DNA of 35,754 nt, from the NCBI GenBank assembly GCA_014885115.2, contig WKLE02005439.1:747-36500 (forward strand). The letters are read 5' to 3'. This DNA is from Asterionellopsis glacialis (Eukaryota; Bacillariophyta; Plagiogrammaphyceae; Rhaphoneidales; Asterionellopsidaceae). The position numbers were made by a program, and so were the translations under genes. The notes beneath the pieces are model-generated. The model was not told where the DNA came from, did not search any database, and was given only the letters and a program-made list of their open reading frames with translations. Below, one piece after another: positions 1 through 11,757 of this stretch (the stretch's first letter is position 1; each line of letters starts with the position of its first letter).

Positions 1-147
1 AGGACCTACAGTACACACGACTGACGACTCGTCCTACTGACTGTCACCTGTTCTGTCTTTTACAACAAAAGATTTGAGAGAAACGCGAATCTTTTTTAGG
101 CTTCTCTTTGATTTCTTTCTGACATTGATTGACAGGCAAAAAGGAGA

Positions 148-1452
148 ATGACACGATCAAAGAGGGAACGCAAGCGAGATCCGAGAATATCCACGGTCCA
201 ATGGATCAAGGAGTGCCTGCATCCGCATGCGAAGGCAGAAAAAGTCGTAGAAAGCCTTGAGGGGGATGTTGATGACAATTTGGGCAAAAAACGTGCAGTC
301 GACGTTAGTCCCATCAATATTATTTGTTTTGATGGAGGTGGCATGAAATCCCTTGCTCACATGGTCATGTGCGGAGAAATTCTGAAGCGAGGCAGAGGGA
401 AGAATCTCTTAGGATACTTTGATTTGGCCGCTGGAACATCGGCCGGAGGAGTTGCAGCTCTCTTGTGCAACACGTGCGACGGTGACGGTGAATTGAGTAT
501 ACAGGAAGGCCTTCGATACATTGATGGTATTACAGCCAAATCAAAATTTAGTCTTTGGCAGCTTCTCACTCGTGGTAGTGCCACGGATAGTGTTTGGATG
601 CACAATCAAGATTTTGTAGGATTAGATGCGCCTCTCTATAATCCTGATTCCATGAAAGCCTTTGCTGTTGCCTCTCTTCGTGTTGACCAAGAAGAGAGTG
701 GCACCAAAAGTTCATCATTTGAGCCGTTTCTAATGCGCACTTATGATACATGGTCTGAAACCCGTCAATGCGACGACGACGACGATGAAAATGAAGAAAA
801 ACAAGAAGAACCAACAACAACTCCAAAGAAGCCAACTTCATCGTTTTTGCCAGGAACTAGCGATATTAAATTGTGGGAAGCTATGACTGCCACATCCGCC
901 GCACCAGTTGCAACCGATCGTATAAATGTGGATATTGACGGACAAGAGCATAGATTTGGCGACGGAGCTGCTGTAAGCAATTGTCCTGTAGCCATTGCTA
1001 TTCACGAAGCACGGAATTTGTGGCCCAATCGACCACTTGGTGTTGTCTTGTCTCTGGGTCTAAGTAAAGCTGAGGATGCTTTAATTGGTAGAGCTATTGA
1101 GGCTTCTCGACAAAAAGACCCCGACTTGCACTTTTTACGATTGTACCCCCCGTTTCAAGGCTTCTCTTCTAGTCAAATGAGAAAGAAACCACAAGAGAAA
1201 CTCAAAGAACGAGTCCGAACCTATATGCGGGAAACCAAAGTTGAAGAGGTCGATGAAATGATTACCTATCTTGAGTTGCACGAACGAGCTAGTTTTCCGC
1301 GCACACCGTCGTCAAAAAGGCGTCGCATCAGTACTAGTACCCGATTATCCTTGCTACGACATTCCGTGGGCAATGGCTCTGAAGAAGAAAAAATGCTGAT
1401 GCAAAGACTATCACTCCTGGCCATTCAAGAAAAGCGGAAATCAACTTCGTAG
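148..1452 (+). CDS. Patatin-like phospholipase (iPLA2-type lipid acyl hydrolase)
   Basis: Single-exon protein of 434 residues from the ATG at 148. Seen: the oxyanion-hole motif DGGGMKS (residues 62-68), the nucleophile elbow GTSAG (96-100, Ser98), the helix motif WEAMTATSAAP (243-253), and the catalytic DGA box (Asp272). These are the Ser/Asp dyad and order of the patatin family, closest in style to calcium-independent phospholipase A2, so it probably hydrolyses acyl esters of membrane or storage glycerolipids. An acidic, low-complexity insert (about 208-232) separates the two halves of the fold. The tail (about 380-434) is basic and rich in Ser/Arg. No signal peptide or membrane segment is visible; the N-terminus is strongly basic (TRSKRERKR), so the location is unclear. 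All catalytic residues are intact. Tail-to-tail with the next gene. Family assignment is confident, substrate is not. Confidence 0.9.
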   Translation: MTRSKRERKRDPRISTVQWIKECLHPHAKAEKVVESLEGDVDDNLGKKRAVDVSPINIICFDGGGMKSLAHMVMCGEILKRGRGKNLLGYFDLAAGTSAGGVAALLCNTCDGDGELSIQEGLRYIDGITAKSKFSLWQLLTRGSATDSVWMHNQDFVGLDAPLYNPDSMKAFAVASLRVDQEESGTKSSSFEPFLMRTYDTWSETRQCDDDDDENEEKQEEPTTTPKKPTSSFLPGTSDIKLWEAMTATSAAPVATDRINVDIDGQEHRFGDGAAVSNCPVAIAIHEARNLWPNRPLGVVLSLGLSKAEDALIGRAIEASRQKDPDLHFLRLYPPFQGFSSSQMRKKPQEKLKERVRTYMRETKVEEVDEMITYLELHERASFPRTPSSKRRRISTSTRLSLLRHSVGNGSEEEKMLMQRLSLLAIQEKRKSTS

Positions 1453-3295
1453 TGTTGTTCGTCACGATGGATGACAACCGGCCACCAATTATTTAGAAGA
1501 ATTGTTTGTCAAGTTTATATCTAAACGAAGAATCGTCCACCTAGTGCACCAAATATCGACTATTTCAACAAATTATATATTGCAAATTACATCACCCCCT
1601 AAGCGTTAGGGTCTTTTTACACCATCTTGTACACTTCACTTGATGCTTGAGCTGTTTAATAGGAGTCCCTCTTCCATGGAAGAGCATATATATAGCTAAG
1701 TGATTCTGGAGATAGTTTGATTTTGAATGATTTCTTTTTCGTACAATGCCGTGACCTTTTGTGAGTGAGGTACGTATTAATGTTGTTTGAGTTGCTGTGG
1801 TACTGTAGTGTATGGTATGTGATTGCCATAGTTCAATCATGACTAGACTATTAGAATCTTGATTCAACAAAATTGTGATACAATGCTGCTGGGCCCTGCA
1901 TGTCTCTCACAGCAATACGCTAAAACTACCATGTCATTGGCGGAAAAAGCTTTAGGTGTTACTGTTATTTTTCTTGTCTTCTTTTCCAGTCCTTCCTTTC
2001 TCCTCACAACAATTAGGATAATACATGTGTGAATGTTTCATCTTTTGTGAGAATCTACCGCAGTCTACAAACATTTGCTGATTATAGATGTCTTTTGGAA
2101 GCTATTATTGTTTGTTGTTGTTGTTGTTGTTACTACAGTTACGGTACTTGAACTTGTATTCGTATTTTGTGTGTGTGCCGAGTCTGTTGTTGAAACTTTG
2201 TACGGCTACGTCAAAAATATAACAGTAGCCGTAAAAGAGAAAGCACTTGGCAAAAGATGATGCAAATTGGTTTTTCATCTGATATAATAGAGGATAGTCC
2301 TTTTCCCCTACCCTAACTCAAGTCGTCTTGTTTGTGAATGATCCGTTCACTTGATTTTTGCTTCTTGTTTGTCTGTTGCTGATCATAGATGCACACGATA
2401 TCTTCCAGTCACTATGATACTGGTCAATCCTAGCTAGAGTAATCACAAAATGTCACACAGATTTAAAATACGAGTACTTTGTGATCATCTTCACCTGGTG
2501 TAGTAATGTAGATGAAAAGCTACGTCGGTGAATATTAATGATGAGGTATGGTCCGAAAGATGTAAATTAAGCAATGGCACAATGTTATATGCTGTGTACT
2601 CAAGTACAGACAGTTGTGCAATGACTACAGAACCCTCCTATGATTGTGTTGATTGCAAGTATCCAAGAAGATCAACTATCATTGTAAACATACAGTTGAA
2701 CTATTTTCAACAACAAACAATTGGTATGCACTAGATAAAGATGAAGAGGAGCATTGGTCAAAATTATCATTCCGAAATTTTGCTAGTCGTAATAGATATA
2801 TCCTACAAAGGATTTGTCAACACCAAAAATTAATGTATCTGCGTTACAGTGTTGAAAGCTCGTTTCAGTATCAGTTTCAGTTGGAAAGTATCAAGACAAT
2901 CCATGGAAGAACATTATAAGAACTACACATACTACATATCAAGCCTTCAGGTTTACTCATTTGAAAACGAAAGTTGTAAAACAAACATCACATTGACTTA
3001 ATAATATATTCCTTACGAGTAAAATATTTTGTCATCTTTCTTCTCCTTTTGGTCACGCATACTTGCCAAGCACACAACGGAAAAAACATAAAAAAACAGT
3101 CTTGTCTTTTTGCCTTTTGCTCTCCTCAACTAAACCACCGTCTGACCACGTTACAAAAAGAACAACTGCAAGCCTTCAATGTTTTTTTTTTTCCCTCACA
3201 TTACTCTCTCTTTGGTTATTTTTGATTTTCATCATTGATCATATATACGTGGAGATATACAAGCAGTATCACTCACGCATCATTCAAGTATAAGT
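1453..3295. other. Intergenic, no convincing gene
   Basis: This 1.8-kb AT-rich gap lies between two convergent genes. It holds only short overlapping open frames (for example 2528-2734 and 2653-2919, + strand) without recognisable domains or splice-linked partners, and a short GTT/TTG run near 2109-2131. I see no RNA gene or mobile element here. Part of it must be the 3' UTRs of the flanking genes. Confidence 0.5.
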
Positions 3296-4340
3296 TTACT
3301 TTTTAGGAAACAAAACTTCTTCAAATTGTTTCCACAAAATACTAAAAAGAATACCTTGCATACCATTTGCCAAGATTTTGGTTTCTAATCCACGAAACAT
3401 GAGTCCTGTCACACCACTTTCGGCAATGACACGTTGGACACACTGAGGATAGGTTAATTTTTCGATTGAACTTTGTTTGTATACCTTAATGACACGGATT
3501 GAGTTGGAACATGTATCACTAACTGCCGAAGAGCAAAATCCAAGTAAAGCACGACGTCCTAATTCAGCTACTTGTGTATCTTGCTTTGGGATTTTTTCAC
3601 TTAAAAAGTTATAGGTGTAAAACCATGGGTAATGTCCTACAAAAGTAGCAGATGCGGCTGCCAAGGATCCATGGTACAAAACGGTGGGACCTCCCGTCTT
3701 GACCTTATCAACGACATTTGAAAATTTACCAGTCACTTGCATAGTTGTTTTGACTGTATCGACGGGCATTAAAAAGATACGAAAGCATGCAGCTGCAAAG
3801 GATGCCGCTACGGTCTTGAAACCAACATTTATATCCTTGGTGGCTTCCATCGAATTCAAAAGTGTTAAAATTCCTGTATTGGCAGCTGTATCACCAAATC
3901 GTGACAATGGACCCTGAATCAAGGCAGGTGCCACACCACGATAAAAACGTGGAATACCACCATCAGCATACAATGTTCTCAATGCAACAGGGAATGTTGT
4001 ACCATTACGGTATTGATAATTGACCTATGAATGTTATACGTGCGTGCAAAAAAAGAAAGGAAGGGAAGAGAGGGAATGAGACAGACTTGTTTTCCAAAAA
4101 CAAATAGAGGAAGAAACGGATGCCTCTGAATAAAAAAAACTGTCATCACTTTCCAGACAAAAAGGAGTAAACCGGCAATAGCCAGTGATCAAACCAACAT
4201 ACCGTAGTTCTCATCCACATGAGACATGCTACGTTAGCACCCATAGCACATGCACCAGCTAAACCACCACGAAAGGCACTCGCAGCAGACTTGTCCAAGA
4301 TTTCTTTAAAAGTCAGTTTTTGATCTGTTTTAGCACTCAT
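3296..4340 (-). CDS. Divergent mitochondrial carrier family (SLC25-like) protein
   Basis: Two exons on the minus strand, 4340-4203 and 4024-3296, joined over a 178-bp GT-AG intron (donor ACG|GTATGT, acceptor AG|GTCAAT, phase 0), give 288 residues, a normal carrier length. The start is the ATG at 4340; the open frame further upstream has no ATG. Carrier hallmarks are three roughly 95-residue repeats, with the clear signature MPVDTVK (about 132-138) in repeat 2 and the aromatic-basic patch GIPRFYRGVAPALIQGPLSR after repeat 1. The first and third repeats lack the usual Px[DE]xx[KR]: repeat 1 reads WMRTTV and repeat 3 reads SNSIRVIK. It is therefore a carrier-fold protein whose salt-bridge network is altered; substrate unknown. 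It is most likely mitochondrial inner membrane, though another organelle is possible. Its upstream region is shared head-to-head with the xanthine phosphoribosyltransferase fusion gene. Confidence 0.82.
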
Positions 4341-5538
4341 TTTTACGATGACGTTGTTATTGTTGTTTAAATATTTAGACAAAAAGGTGGAATTGAGAAT
4401 GCTGCAAAAGCAATCAAAGGCGTTAAGTTTGTAGTGTCGAGAAAGAAAGAGAGAAAGAAAGAGAGAAAGATAGAGCACCCACAACTACAAAGCCAATTGT
4501 GTTGAACGCAGTTAGTTAGTAGTGCGGGGTTTGAATGATGATGACAATGATACTGTCATCGAAAAGAGACTTTTGTTCGCGTAGGCAACGTTGCAAGCAA
4601 TGACTTTTTTTTTCGCCTTGCGTGAGAAACATGCACGTGCAGAAAAAGGCAAACGGGACACACCGCTAGGAAGGGCGATTTGTACGTGTGACCATACGTA
4701 CCGTATGGTATGGTACGTGTTTGTTCGGAGAGCACAGTTCCGATGGCAAGAACGGAGGGAACGCAAAAAAAATCAAAAAACACATTCAATCCACGTCATT
4801 CGCAAACAGAAATGTCTTTACTTTGTGTGTAAGTCGTCCGTCAATCTGACGTAATAGTATGACATGTACTTTTGCACCCCATTTTTCAAATTTGCACCAT
4901 TAAACCATTGAGAAATCCCATTCACAGACAATCAGTCTGTGAGTGATTTTCCTTTTTGTAGGTATCTTTTTGGCTTCAAGATCCTTTAAGATTTATGGGG
5001 GATGCTTCTGGAAGATTGGACATGGGGACTGGGACACAGTCGGGGGGACGGACAGGCCAGAATCATGTAGAGCAATTATTTTTTAGAGTTATTATCAACA
5101 TCATGTCAAGCAAAAGATCTCATGGCTCGCATGTCAAAGCTGACTCACACAGAGACAGGGGGACCCCACAACAAACCCCGGAGAGACTTCCGGTCCGTCC
5201 AGTCCAATCTAGTCTAGTCCTGTCGGTCTTGTTGACATCACTCTGGTTTGAAAATACTGTAACTCCGTTGGAAAGCTTTAAGCTAACCGACTGAGAGTTA
5301 CAGTGCGTCACTCCGACAAATAGACGATAGAGAGAAGAGATATAATAATATCTGTAAAAGATTTCGAGATCAGAGAAAAGAGAGTATTATTATTTGTTGC
5401 TGTCTCTCATCAGTTTGTTACTTTGATAATCAACAAAACTTTCAAACTGCATCGATAAGGTGGAACAAACTGAAAACTTGAGTCCATTGAAAAAGAAACG
5501 CTCCTGTCGAATTCAATACAAGTATCAATAGATATATC
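4341..5538. promoter_or_regulatory. Shared head-to-head upstream region
   Basis: The 1.2-kb spacer separates two divergently transcribed genes and should hold both promoters and 5' UTRs. Visible structure: a GAAAGAAAGA-type purine tract (about 4439-4473), an 8-bp inverted repeat at 4691-4709, and a TACTGTA heptamer at 5255-5261. A 99-codon open frame at 4995-5294 shows no domain and is not called. I could not recognise a TATA box or initiator with confidence. Confidence 0.4.
4691..4709. repeat. Short perfect inverted repeat
   Basis: Arms ACCATACG and CGTATGGT flank a 3-base TAC centre. The flanking bases repeat the theme (TACGTGTG before, TATGGTACGTG after), giving nested partial symmetry. 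It lies about 350 bp upstream of the carrier gene start and 830 bp upstream of the next gene. It could be a dimeric transcription-factor site; this is inference. Confidence 0.5.
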
Positions 5539-8089
5539 ATGTCGAATTATTCATATCAGAAACGAACCCTTGCTTCTTCTTTGACAACTAAAATAGGACA
5601 GTCACACAGCATTTTTCTTGTGACGACATGGATTACTATTTCGTCCATAGTTATGCAGAGTCAGCAAAGTAATATTTTTTGCAATGCATTCATACCATCG
5701 CAGTATTATTTACCAAAAACATTCACTGTCAGCAATAGCGACAGACAAAGACAACAACAACAACAACATTATAACGATCCATTCTTTCAATTTCATCTAC
5801 ATGCAAAAAAGAAAAAAAATAAAGATGATGATATGTTTAGCTGGTATGATTCTGTAGATTCGAATGCTACACCCGATGATATTTTTCGTCAAGAAATGGA
5901 ACGTCAACGAATGCTAAATAAAGTTGGGGGTGATTCATCGAATGATTATGATACTGCCATGCCTGGTACTACCATACCCACTTCAGCAGCATCGGCAGCA
6001 TCAACATCATCACCGTATGCATCCACCGCCACATATGGATCTACATTCGGTGGTAGCGGTGATAATCCAACAATGATGGGGCCTTCATCTTCTTCTGTAT
6101 CAGCGTCACCTAATCAATCTAGCAAACCGGTAGATCCAAAAACGTTAGATGCAACATTATCAGAATATAGTGAACATATGGTATCTGATAATTGGTTAAA
6201 TGAAGAACTAATTATGCTCATGGAAGAAACACAACAACAAGATGAAGAATTTTTTCAAGATTTAGAAGATCAAAATCAACAAATCGAACAGCAATATTAT
6301 GAAGAAATGAACAATCCGTCATCATCATCTACCGCCGGTGGTAATGCTGCATGGATGACTACAGGTGGCGTAGAAGAACCATGGGATCATTATGGTGAAT
6401 CTGAAACAGATCTTGATGATGATAACGACGAATGGGATAATGGACAATTAAAGGTTGGTCCTAATCCCAAGGCAGCTGAATTTTTAATGGTAAATGATGG
6501 CACAGATAGTGAAGATTATGAAGCCTTGTACGAACAACAACAGCAAGAAGAAGAAGCCAAGACATTGGAACGTTTGTCTAAACTTGGGTTTACATCCTAT
6601 CGTTTAGAAAAGGCACGTCATAATCCAAAAGCAACACAATACTTTCAACGTCCACCTGATGCTACCGAGGGTTATGATCGTATGTGGGTAAGTGCTATTG
6701 ATAATGCATGCTTTAAGAACCTAATGGGGATGTTTCGTAATTATGGGATACAATTTGCAGATAATTTTGGGGATTGGGTATCCAAAGAAGAATCGACAGA
6801 AGACCAATTTGCCACCATTGAAGATATTGCATCCTACAAGGCAAGGCAAGTCTACGAGGTTACAGGACTACCATGTATTGCATCACGTACATCCTTTGAA
6901 ATTGAACCTATAATGCCTAAATCAACAGCACCTGGTAATTCACCAACACCAACAACAGGAGGTTCATCCACAATGACTCAAACAACAAATTCAAAAGTGA
7001 TGTCTGGATACCATTTTAATGACATTGGATTGCATGTTGATTATATGGTAGAAGCCTTGCAACAATCGTCAGAACCTACACGTGTAACACGTTTCAAATC
7101 ATGCTTGTGTTATTATGATGGTGAAATGGAAGTATTTGATTATGGTGTGTGTGATGTTGATCTATTGTTTAGCAATTCAATGAGGACCTTTATTCCCATG
7201 TCGTCTGCTATACATGAAATGTGTAAAACCATGCAACTTACGTTTGGGTTAGAATATCAAAAGTGGTTAAAAGCTAAAGTACGTGAAGTTGCAGGTATTG
7301 GTGGTGGATCTGGTAGTGGTGGTAAGACTACGACACCAAGTATGAAATTGAGAGATCGCGTATTGAAGGAAGGTAAAGTATTACCTAATGATATTATTGA
7401 CGTATCAGCCTTTATGGATAGTAAAGTGGATGTTGAACTTATGGATGAATGTGCCAAGGTATGTACAAGTACAGCAGCAATCAAATAATTTGCATCTACA
7501 TTTCTAGAGAGTAAACTTCCTTGTTGCCTATCTAACACATGGTATCAACTTTCTCGTTCTCTCTCTCTCTCCCACCCACCCCCCTCTTTCCCTCTGCACT
7601 CATTCACAACAGGAATTGGCTAATCGATTCATGGAATCGAAACCAACCAAAATTTTAACAGTAGCTACAACTGGTTTAGTGATTGCATTGCCCATGGCCA
7701 AGTATTTACAAGTTCCTGTTGTATATGCACGTAAGGAACGTAATGTTGTCATGGCCGATACGTACCAGGCGGCATACTCATCTAAAACTGTCGGTAAGAA
7801 TCGTGAATTATTGGTAAGTAAGAATCATTTAGAGGACGATGATCGTATATTGGTTGTAGATGATTTTTTATCAAGTGGTGCTAGTCAAGAAGCCTTATTG
7901 AGGATTATATCGGATGCGGATGCTACAGCCGTTGGTGTAGGCGTCTTGTTAGAAAAAGTTTACGATAGTGGAAGACAATCCTTAAGTGGATATAATGTCC
8001 CTATACATAGCTTGTGCAGTGTAGCATCTGTGAAAGAAGGTGTGATACAACTTGTAGAGGAAGATGGGTATGAATTAATGTCTAAATAA
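5539..8089 (+). CDS. Plastid-addressed fusion protein with C-terminal xanthine phosphoribosyltransferase domain
   Basis: Two exons, 5539-7458 and 7613-8089, join over a 154-bp intron (donor AAG|GTATGT, pyrimidine-rich tract, acceptor CAG|GAATTG, phase 0) to give 798 residues. Residues 602-798 match the length and order of bacterial XPRT (Xpt, about 190 residues): LRDRVLKEG at the start, VPVVYARK (674-681), and the PRPP loop ILVVDDFLSSGAS (719-731). That enzyme makes XMP from xanthine and PRPP. The intron splits the XPRT domain itself, so the fusion is not an annotation join. The N-terminus has a hydrophobic stretch (about 25-39) then CNAFIPS (48-54), an ASAFAP-like signal for plastid import. 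Between lie Gln/Ser/acidic low complexity (about 70-340) and an unrecognised globular part (about 340-590, with YDRMWVSAIDNACFKNLMG). XPRT call is strong; the role of the middle is unknown. Confidence 0.88.
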
Positions 8090-8989
8090 ATATATATAAG
8101 TTACATACTCTTTTCGAGTCAACAACTCCATCGTTTGCTTTTGTATTCTATCATTATCTTTCAGTCCAACTTTTCTTGATTATTTGACAGAAATGATCAT
8201 GCATCATATTGTACATTTTAGACTTTTTCTAAAATATACTGCCCAAAAAGCTAAAGGCACATTACTCCCGTGCTTTTCAATTTTGATTTTTGTCAACAAG
8301 AGAGAGAGAAAAAAAAGATGGTTGGATGGGGGGCATGACATTACTTATTATCTTCTACAGAGCACTTTTCTTATTGTTTCGTCTTTCCTTGACAATCGTC
8401 CTTCTGACTGATTCCTACTGTAATTTTATTATTTTCAAAAAGGACAAACAAGGTATTTTACGGTAGTCATGTTCAATGCAACAAGAACGACGGAGTACTC
8501 TAGATACGTAATGGATCTTCTTTATATATACCAATCTGAGTAGTTGCAAATAATCGTACTTTGTTTACAGTACTCAACATTTTCACATGGCTTTGTGCAA
8601 TACTGTATCGTTTACTTTGGAAATAAAAAAGACTACATTCATTGCAAGACTCTATTGCATTGAATGAAAAGTAGACATGGGATAATATTAACATAAATCA
8701 TTCGTAAACTTTTTTTTTAAAAAAAAGTTGCAATCCTTTAATTTCATTGTAAACAGATTTGTAGCAGGCAAGGTTGTTACTGATTCAAAAAAGAAACAAA
8801 ATCAAAACCTTTTTGTCACTATCCGTATTGTTGCTGCGAGGGTGGTCTAATCCATTTACTTTTTCATTTGATGATTGCATAATACATATATCTATATAAA
8901 TATTTTCTCCATCCATCTCTTTTGATCACCAATTATAAAAATGACTACTGTATATTCAATCGAGTAGAGTGGATTATGTTTTTTTATTA
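8090..8989. other. Intergenic between convergent genes
   Basis: This 900-bp AT-rich spacer contains no gene I can support. It carries four copies of the TACTGTA/TACAGTA heptamer (8416, 8566, 8601, 8946) and poly-A/T tracts near 8708-8727. It includes both 3' UTRs. Confidence 0.5.
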
Positions 8990-9908
8990 TTATATCTTTT
9001 CCATGGTTGCATTAGGGTTGGTTAATACCACCAAGAGATAATCTTTATCAGGTGCTACCATGATTTCATGCTTTTTGGAACGAATGCGTAAAAACGATAA
9101 ATCTTCAACTTTGGTGGATGTAGCAGCTTCTACAATATCAATCTCAGCACCACCATGATTGGACGAATCAAGACCACCCTTACCAGCAGCACCACTTGCC
9201 CTACCACCCTTACCAGCCGCAGAAGAAGATGTTTTACTCGCAGAAGTACCATGTTCAATAGATTTCATAAAAAGTGTAGCCGTTTTTGTTAATTGTAAAA
9301 TCATGGATGCATGTGCAAGACGTTCTTCTTCTTTCCATGTGGATTGAAGAATTGCACCTAATAATAATAATATTAATAATAATAATAAAGTGTAAACAAA
9401 AATAACAAGAACAACAACAAGAAGAAGATAAATAACGTGAGCACAATTGGTGGATGCGATACAACAGTACCAAAATTAAAAACGATGCTATCAAAAAGTA
9501 GTCAAACGCAAGTAACAGTCCCCATTGCAGTCTCCCTGCGACTAGAGAGACGTCGAGTCGTTCCACTATTTGGGATTCCATTCTCTCTTTAGTGTCACAT
9601 GCCTCGACTTTGACGCAGTTCTGGATTCACTGTACATTTAGTTGTCCTCTCTTGTTTCCATGACACGACAAATAATGATAGTCATCCCTCATGTCCTACA
9701 TTCTTCAGTTCACGAGTACAGACAGTGCAGTGGGTGCGTACAGACACTCTTGTTCAGTACAGTACGTACCTTGACAATTCATAATCATAACACCTTCTAC
9801 ACCTTTATGAGATGAAATACGCGCCACAGTTTCTTCCACCTCACGAATACTACTTGCCGACAATGGTGTTGTGTTACTTCCAGAAGTTCTTGTGCTTGTG
9901 TCTGTCAT
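8990..9908 (-). CDS. DYNLRB: Roadblock/LC7 dynein light chain
   Basis: Minus-strand exons 9908-9770 and 9357-8990 join across a 412-bp intron (donor CAAG|GTACGT, acceptor TAG|GTGCAA, splitting a Gly codon) to give 168 residues. Family hallmarks are [20 protein letters not shown] near the N-terminus and, at the C-terminus, [20 protein letters not shown] followed by YLLVVL, almost the animal DYNLRB sequence. The protein would be a light chain of cytoplasmic dynein, dimerising on the intermediate chain. It is longer than the usual roughly 96 residues. The extra length is a Ser-rich N-terminal tail and a Gly/Ala/Ser-rich insert between helix 2 and the C-terminal strands, containing AAGKGG twice. 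The intron is rich in ATA/AAT repeats. It is head-to-head with the dehydrogenase kinase gene. Confidence 0.93.
9361..9388. repeat. AAT trinucleotide microsatellite in an intron
   Basis: An imperfect run of AAT/ATA triplets sits immediately upstream of the 3' splice site of the dynein light chain intron (minus strand), in the place of the polypyrimidine tract. Confidence 0.75.
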
Positions 9909-10861
9909 TTTTTTTCTTTTCTTGTCTCGTTTCTCTGTCTGTTAAAAAAAAATGCAGTTTGTTTGCTTTCGCTTTCTTCTTCTCTCTTATTTATGGCACA
10001 GTATAGTAGTCTTACAGTAGAGTCTTGGGTTTCTCTCGGAGTTACGAATTGTGTAGTCTGGTTGCCGGAACGTGCGGTGTTTTTGTCGTTTTGTCGATGC
10101 CCAATGTCGTCTCGTGACCTTGTTGACTTGCCGCAGAGCAGATTGCTGGTCCCGTTGCAGTTGTGTCGTTGGAGGCGGGCGGGTCGGGGGCGATGATGAA
10201 TGCATCCTTTTCTCGCCGCCTGCATGTCTAACTACTAGGTGTCTAAAGTACATACAAACAAGTTGGTTCTCATACACGGTAGAACCATTGGATGATGAAA
10301 CACCCCAACGTTCGCCTTTTGGTCGGTCCGCTTCTCTCCTCCTTTTAGAACACGAAAGGGAGAAGGAAACAACGAGAAAGACGGACGGACAGACGGACGG
10401 ACATGATACCGGTATGTCTGTGTGTCTGTGCATAAACGGCAGATGTGCGATGATTGTCCCTTATCCAAAAAGAACACACACAGCAAGCACGCCGGGAGGG
10501 AGGAAGAGAAACATATTTAATAATAAAAATAATAAGCGATTTTGACACGAAAAGATGTCAGTGACGCGACGCTCTCTCTGCTTGCGCTCCCCTCCCCCGG
10601 TCAGTCCTAGACCTAGTTTAGCCTCTCTCTCTAGAGGCCTAGTTAGGTTGTCGACAAGACAAAAAGATATATCTTTTTTGCAATTACAGTATTGGCACGT
10701 TCGAACCGAAGAGAACAATCTAGAGAGCAGTCAGTAAGAGACTCCTGGTTGTGATTGACGACAAAACACACCAAACCTTTCTCTGTTCTTTTTCAAAATA
10801 ACAAAGAGAGAGAGAGAGAGAGGCAGCGCATATTATAGTTCTATCACCCACCAAGTACAGA
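9909..10861. promoter_or_regulatory. Head-to-head upstream region of dynein light chain and kinase
   Basis: The 950-bp divergent spacer contains TACAGTA at 10013 and 10685, a GGAC/GACG simple-repeat patch (10380-10404), and an AG dinucleotide run (about 10805-10822) just upstream of the kinase start, probably in its 5' UTR. Its middle (10040-10450) is more GC-rich than the surroundings and is open in several overlapping frames on both strands (for example 10072-10545 and 9987-10433). None shows a domain, so none is called as a gene. Confidence 0.4.
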
Positions 10862-11715
10862 ATGATGATGGCTTCCCAGGTAAGAATTCCACAGAAACTC
10901 TTCTTGGTGTCTTCTGCAGCAGCAACAACAAGATCAACCACACGCATGAAAAGTCCTTGTAGTAATAGATTGTTTGGAAGTAGTGCTCGGCAAAAAATGG
11001 TGGTTGCAAAATCTGCTCATTCAACATTGGCAAGAGTGGCAACAGCACCAGCAACGAGAAAAGCAACAAGGACGACACCCTTTTGTGGGTTCCGTCAACG
11101 ACGGTTCTTTCAAAGTTCATCGTATCTTTGTGTAGATGGTTCATCATCGACAGCAATTATTGAAGGGTGTTCGTTGGAAGATTCCGATGCTATCCATAAA
11201 CAAGCCTTACATCCACAAACACCTATATCATTACAAACCTTAATGAAGACTGGACGAGGTGAATTTTTACATCGTACATGGAAGGATGAAACTATGCAAA
11301 CTCAATTACAAAAAAACAAAAAATTAGCGACACGTCAAGTTTTGATTCAGGTTGCTGGATTTTTACGTCGAGAATTACCAATCCGGTTGGCCCACCGTAT
11401 ACAGGATTTGGATCGCGTACCCATGATGAAGGAACAAAAAAGTGTCAAGGCCGTCAAGGATTTGTACACCAAATCGTGTTTAGAATTATTGCAATTACCG
11501 GATAAAATTACAACGAAACAACAAGAACAAGACTTTGCACAAGTTGTTGAAAATATATATGAACGACACGCAGGCGTTCTAGTGCAAATGGCAAGAGGTG
11601 CCTTTGAATTACGTTCGGCAATACGGGAAGGGACGGTCAAACATCCAAAAATATCCAACATTACTTCTCAACAAATTGATTTTGAAAAAATGGAAGATAC
11701 CGTAAGTTTAGTTTT

Positions 11716-11757
<42 letters not shown>

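Noticed and set aside
4341..4484. In-frame upstream extension of the first carrier exon with an LNAF motif resembling a plastid signal
   Set aside because: No ATG exists in this extension; it would need a TTG start just after a stop, so the ATG at 4340 is used.
10072..10545. 157-codon open frame (+) with overlapping frames on the minus strand (9987-10433)
   Set aside because: All frames are open together because the patch is GC-richer and stop-poor; the translations are Cys/Arg- or Arg/Ser-rich without domains.
10880..10920. Perfect donor-like CAG|GTAAGA inside the kinase presequence
   Set aside because: The nearest acceptors would give an intron of 15-40 bp, too short; the read-through makes a normal Arg/Ser-rich mitochondrial presequence.
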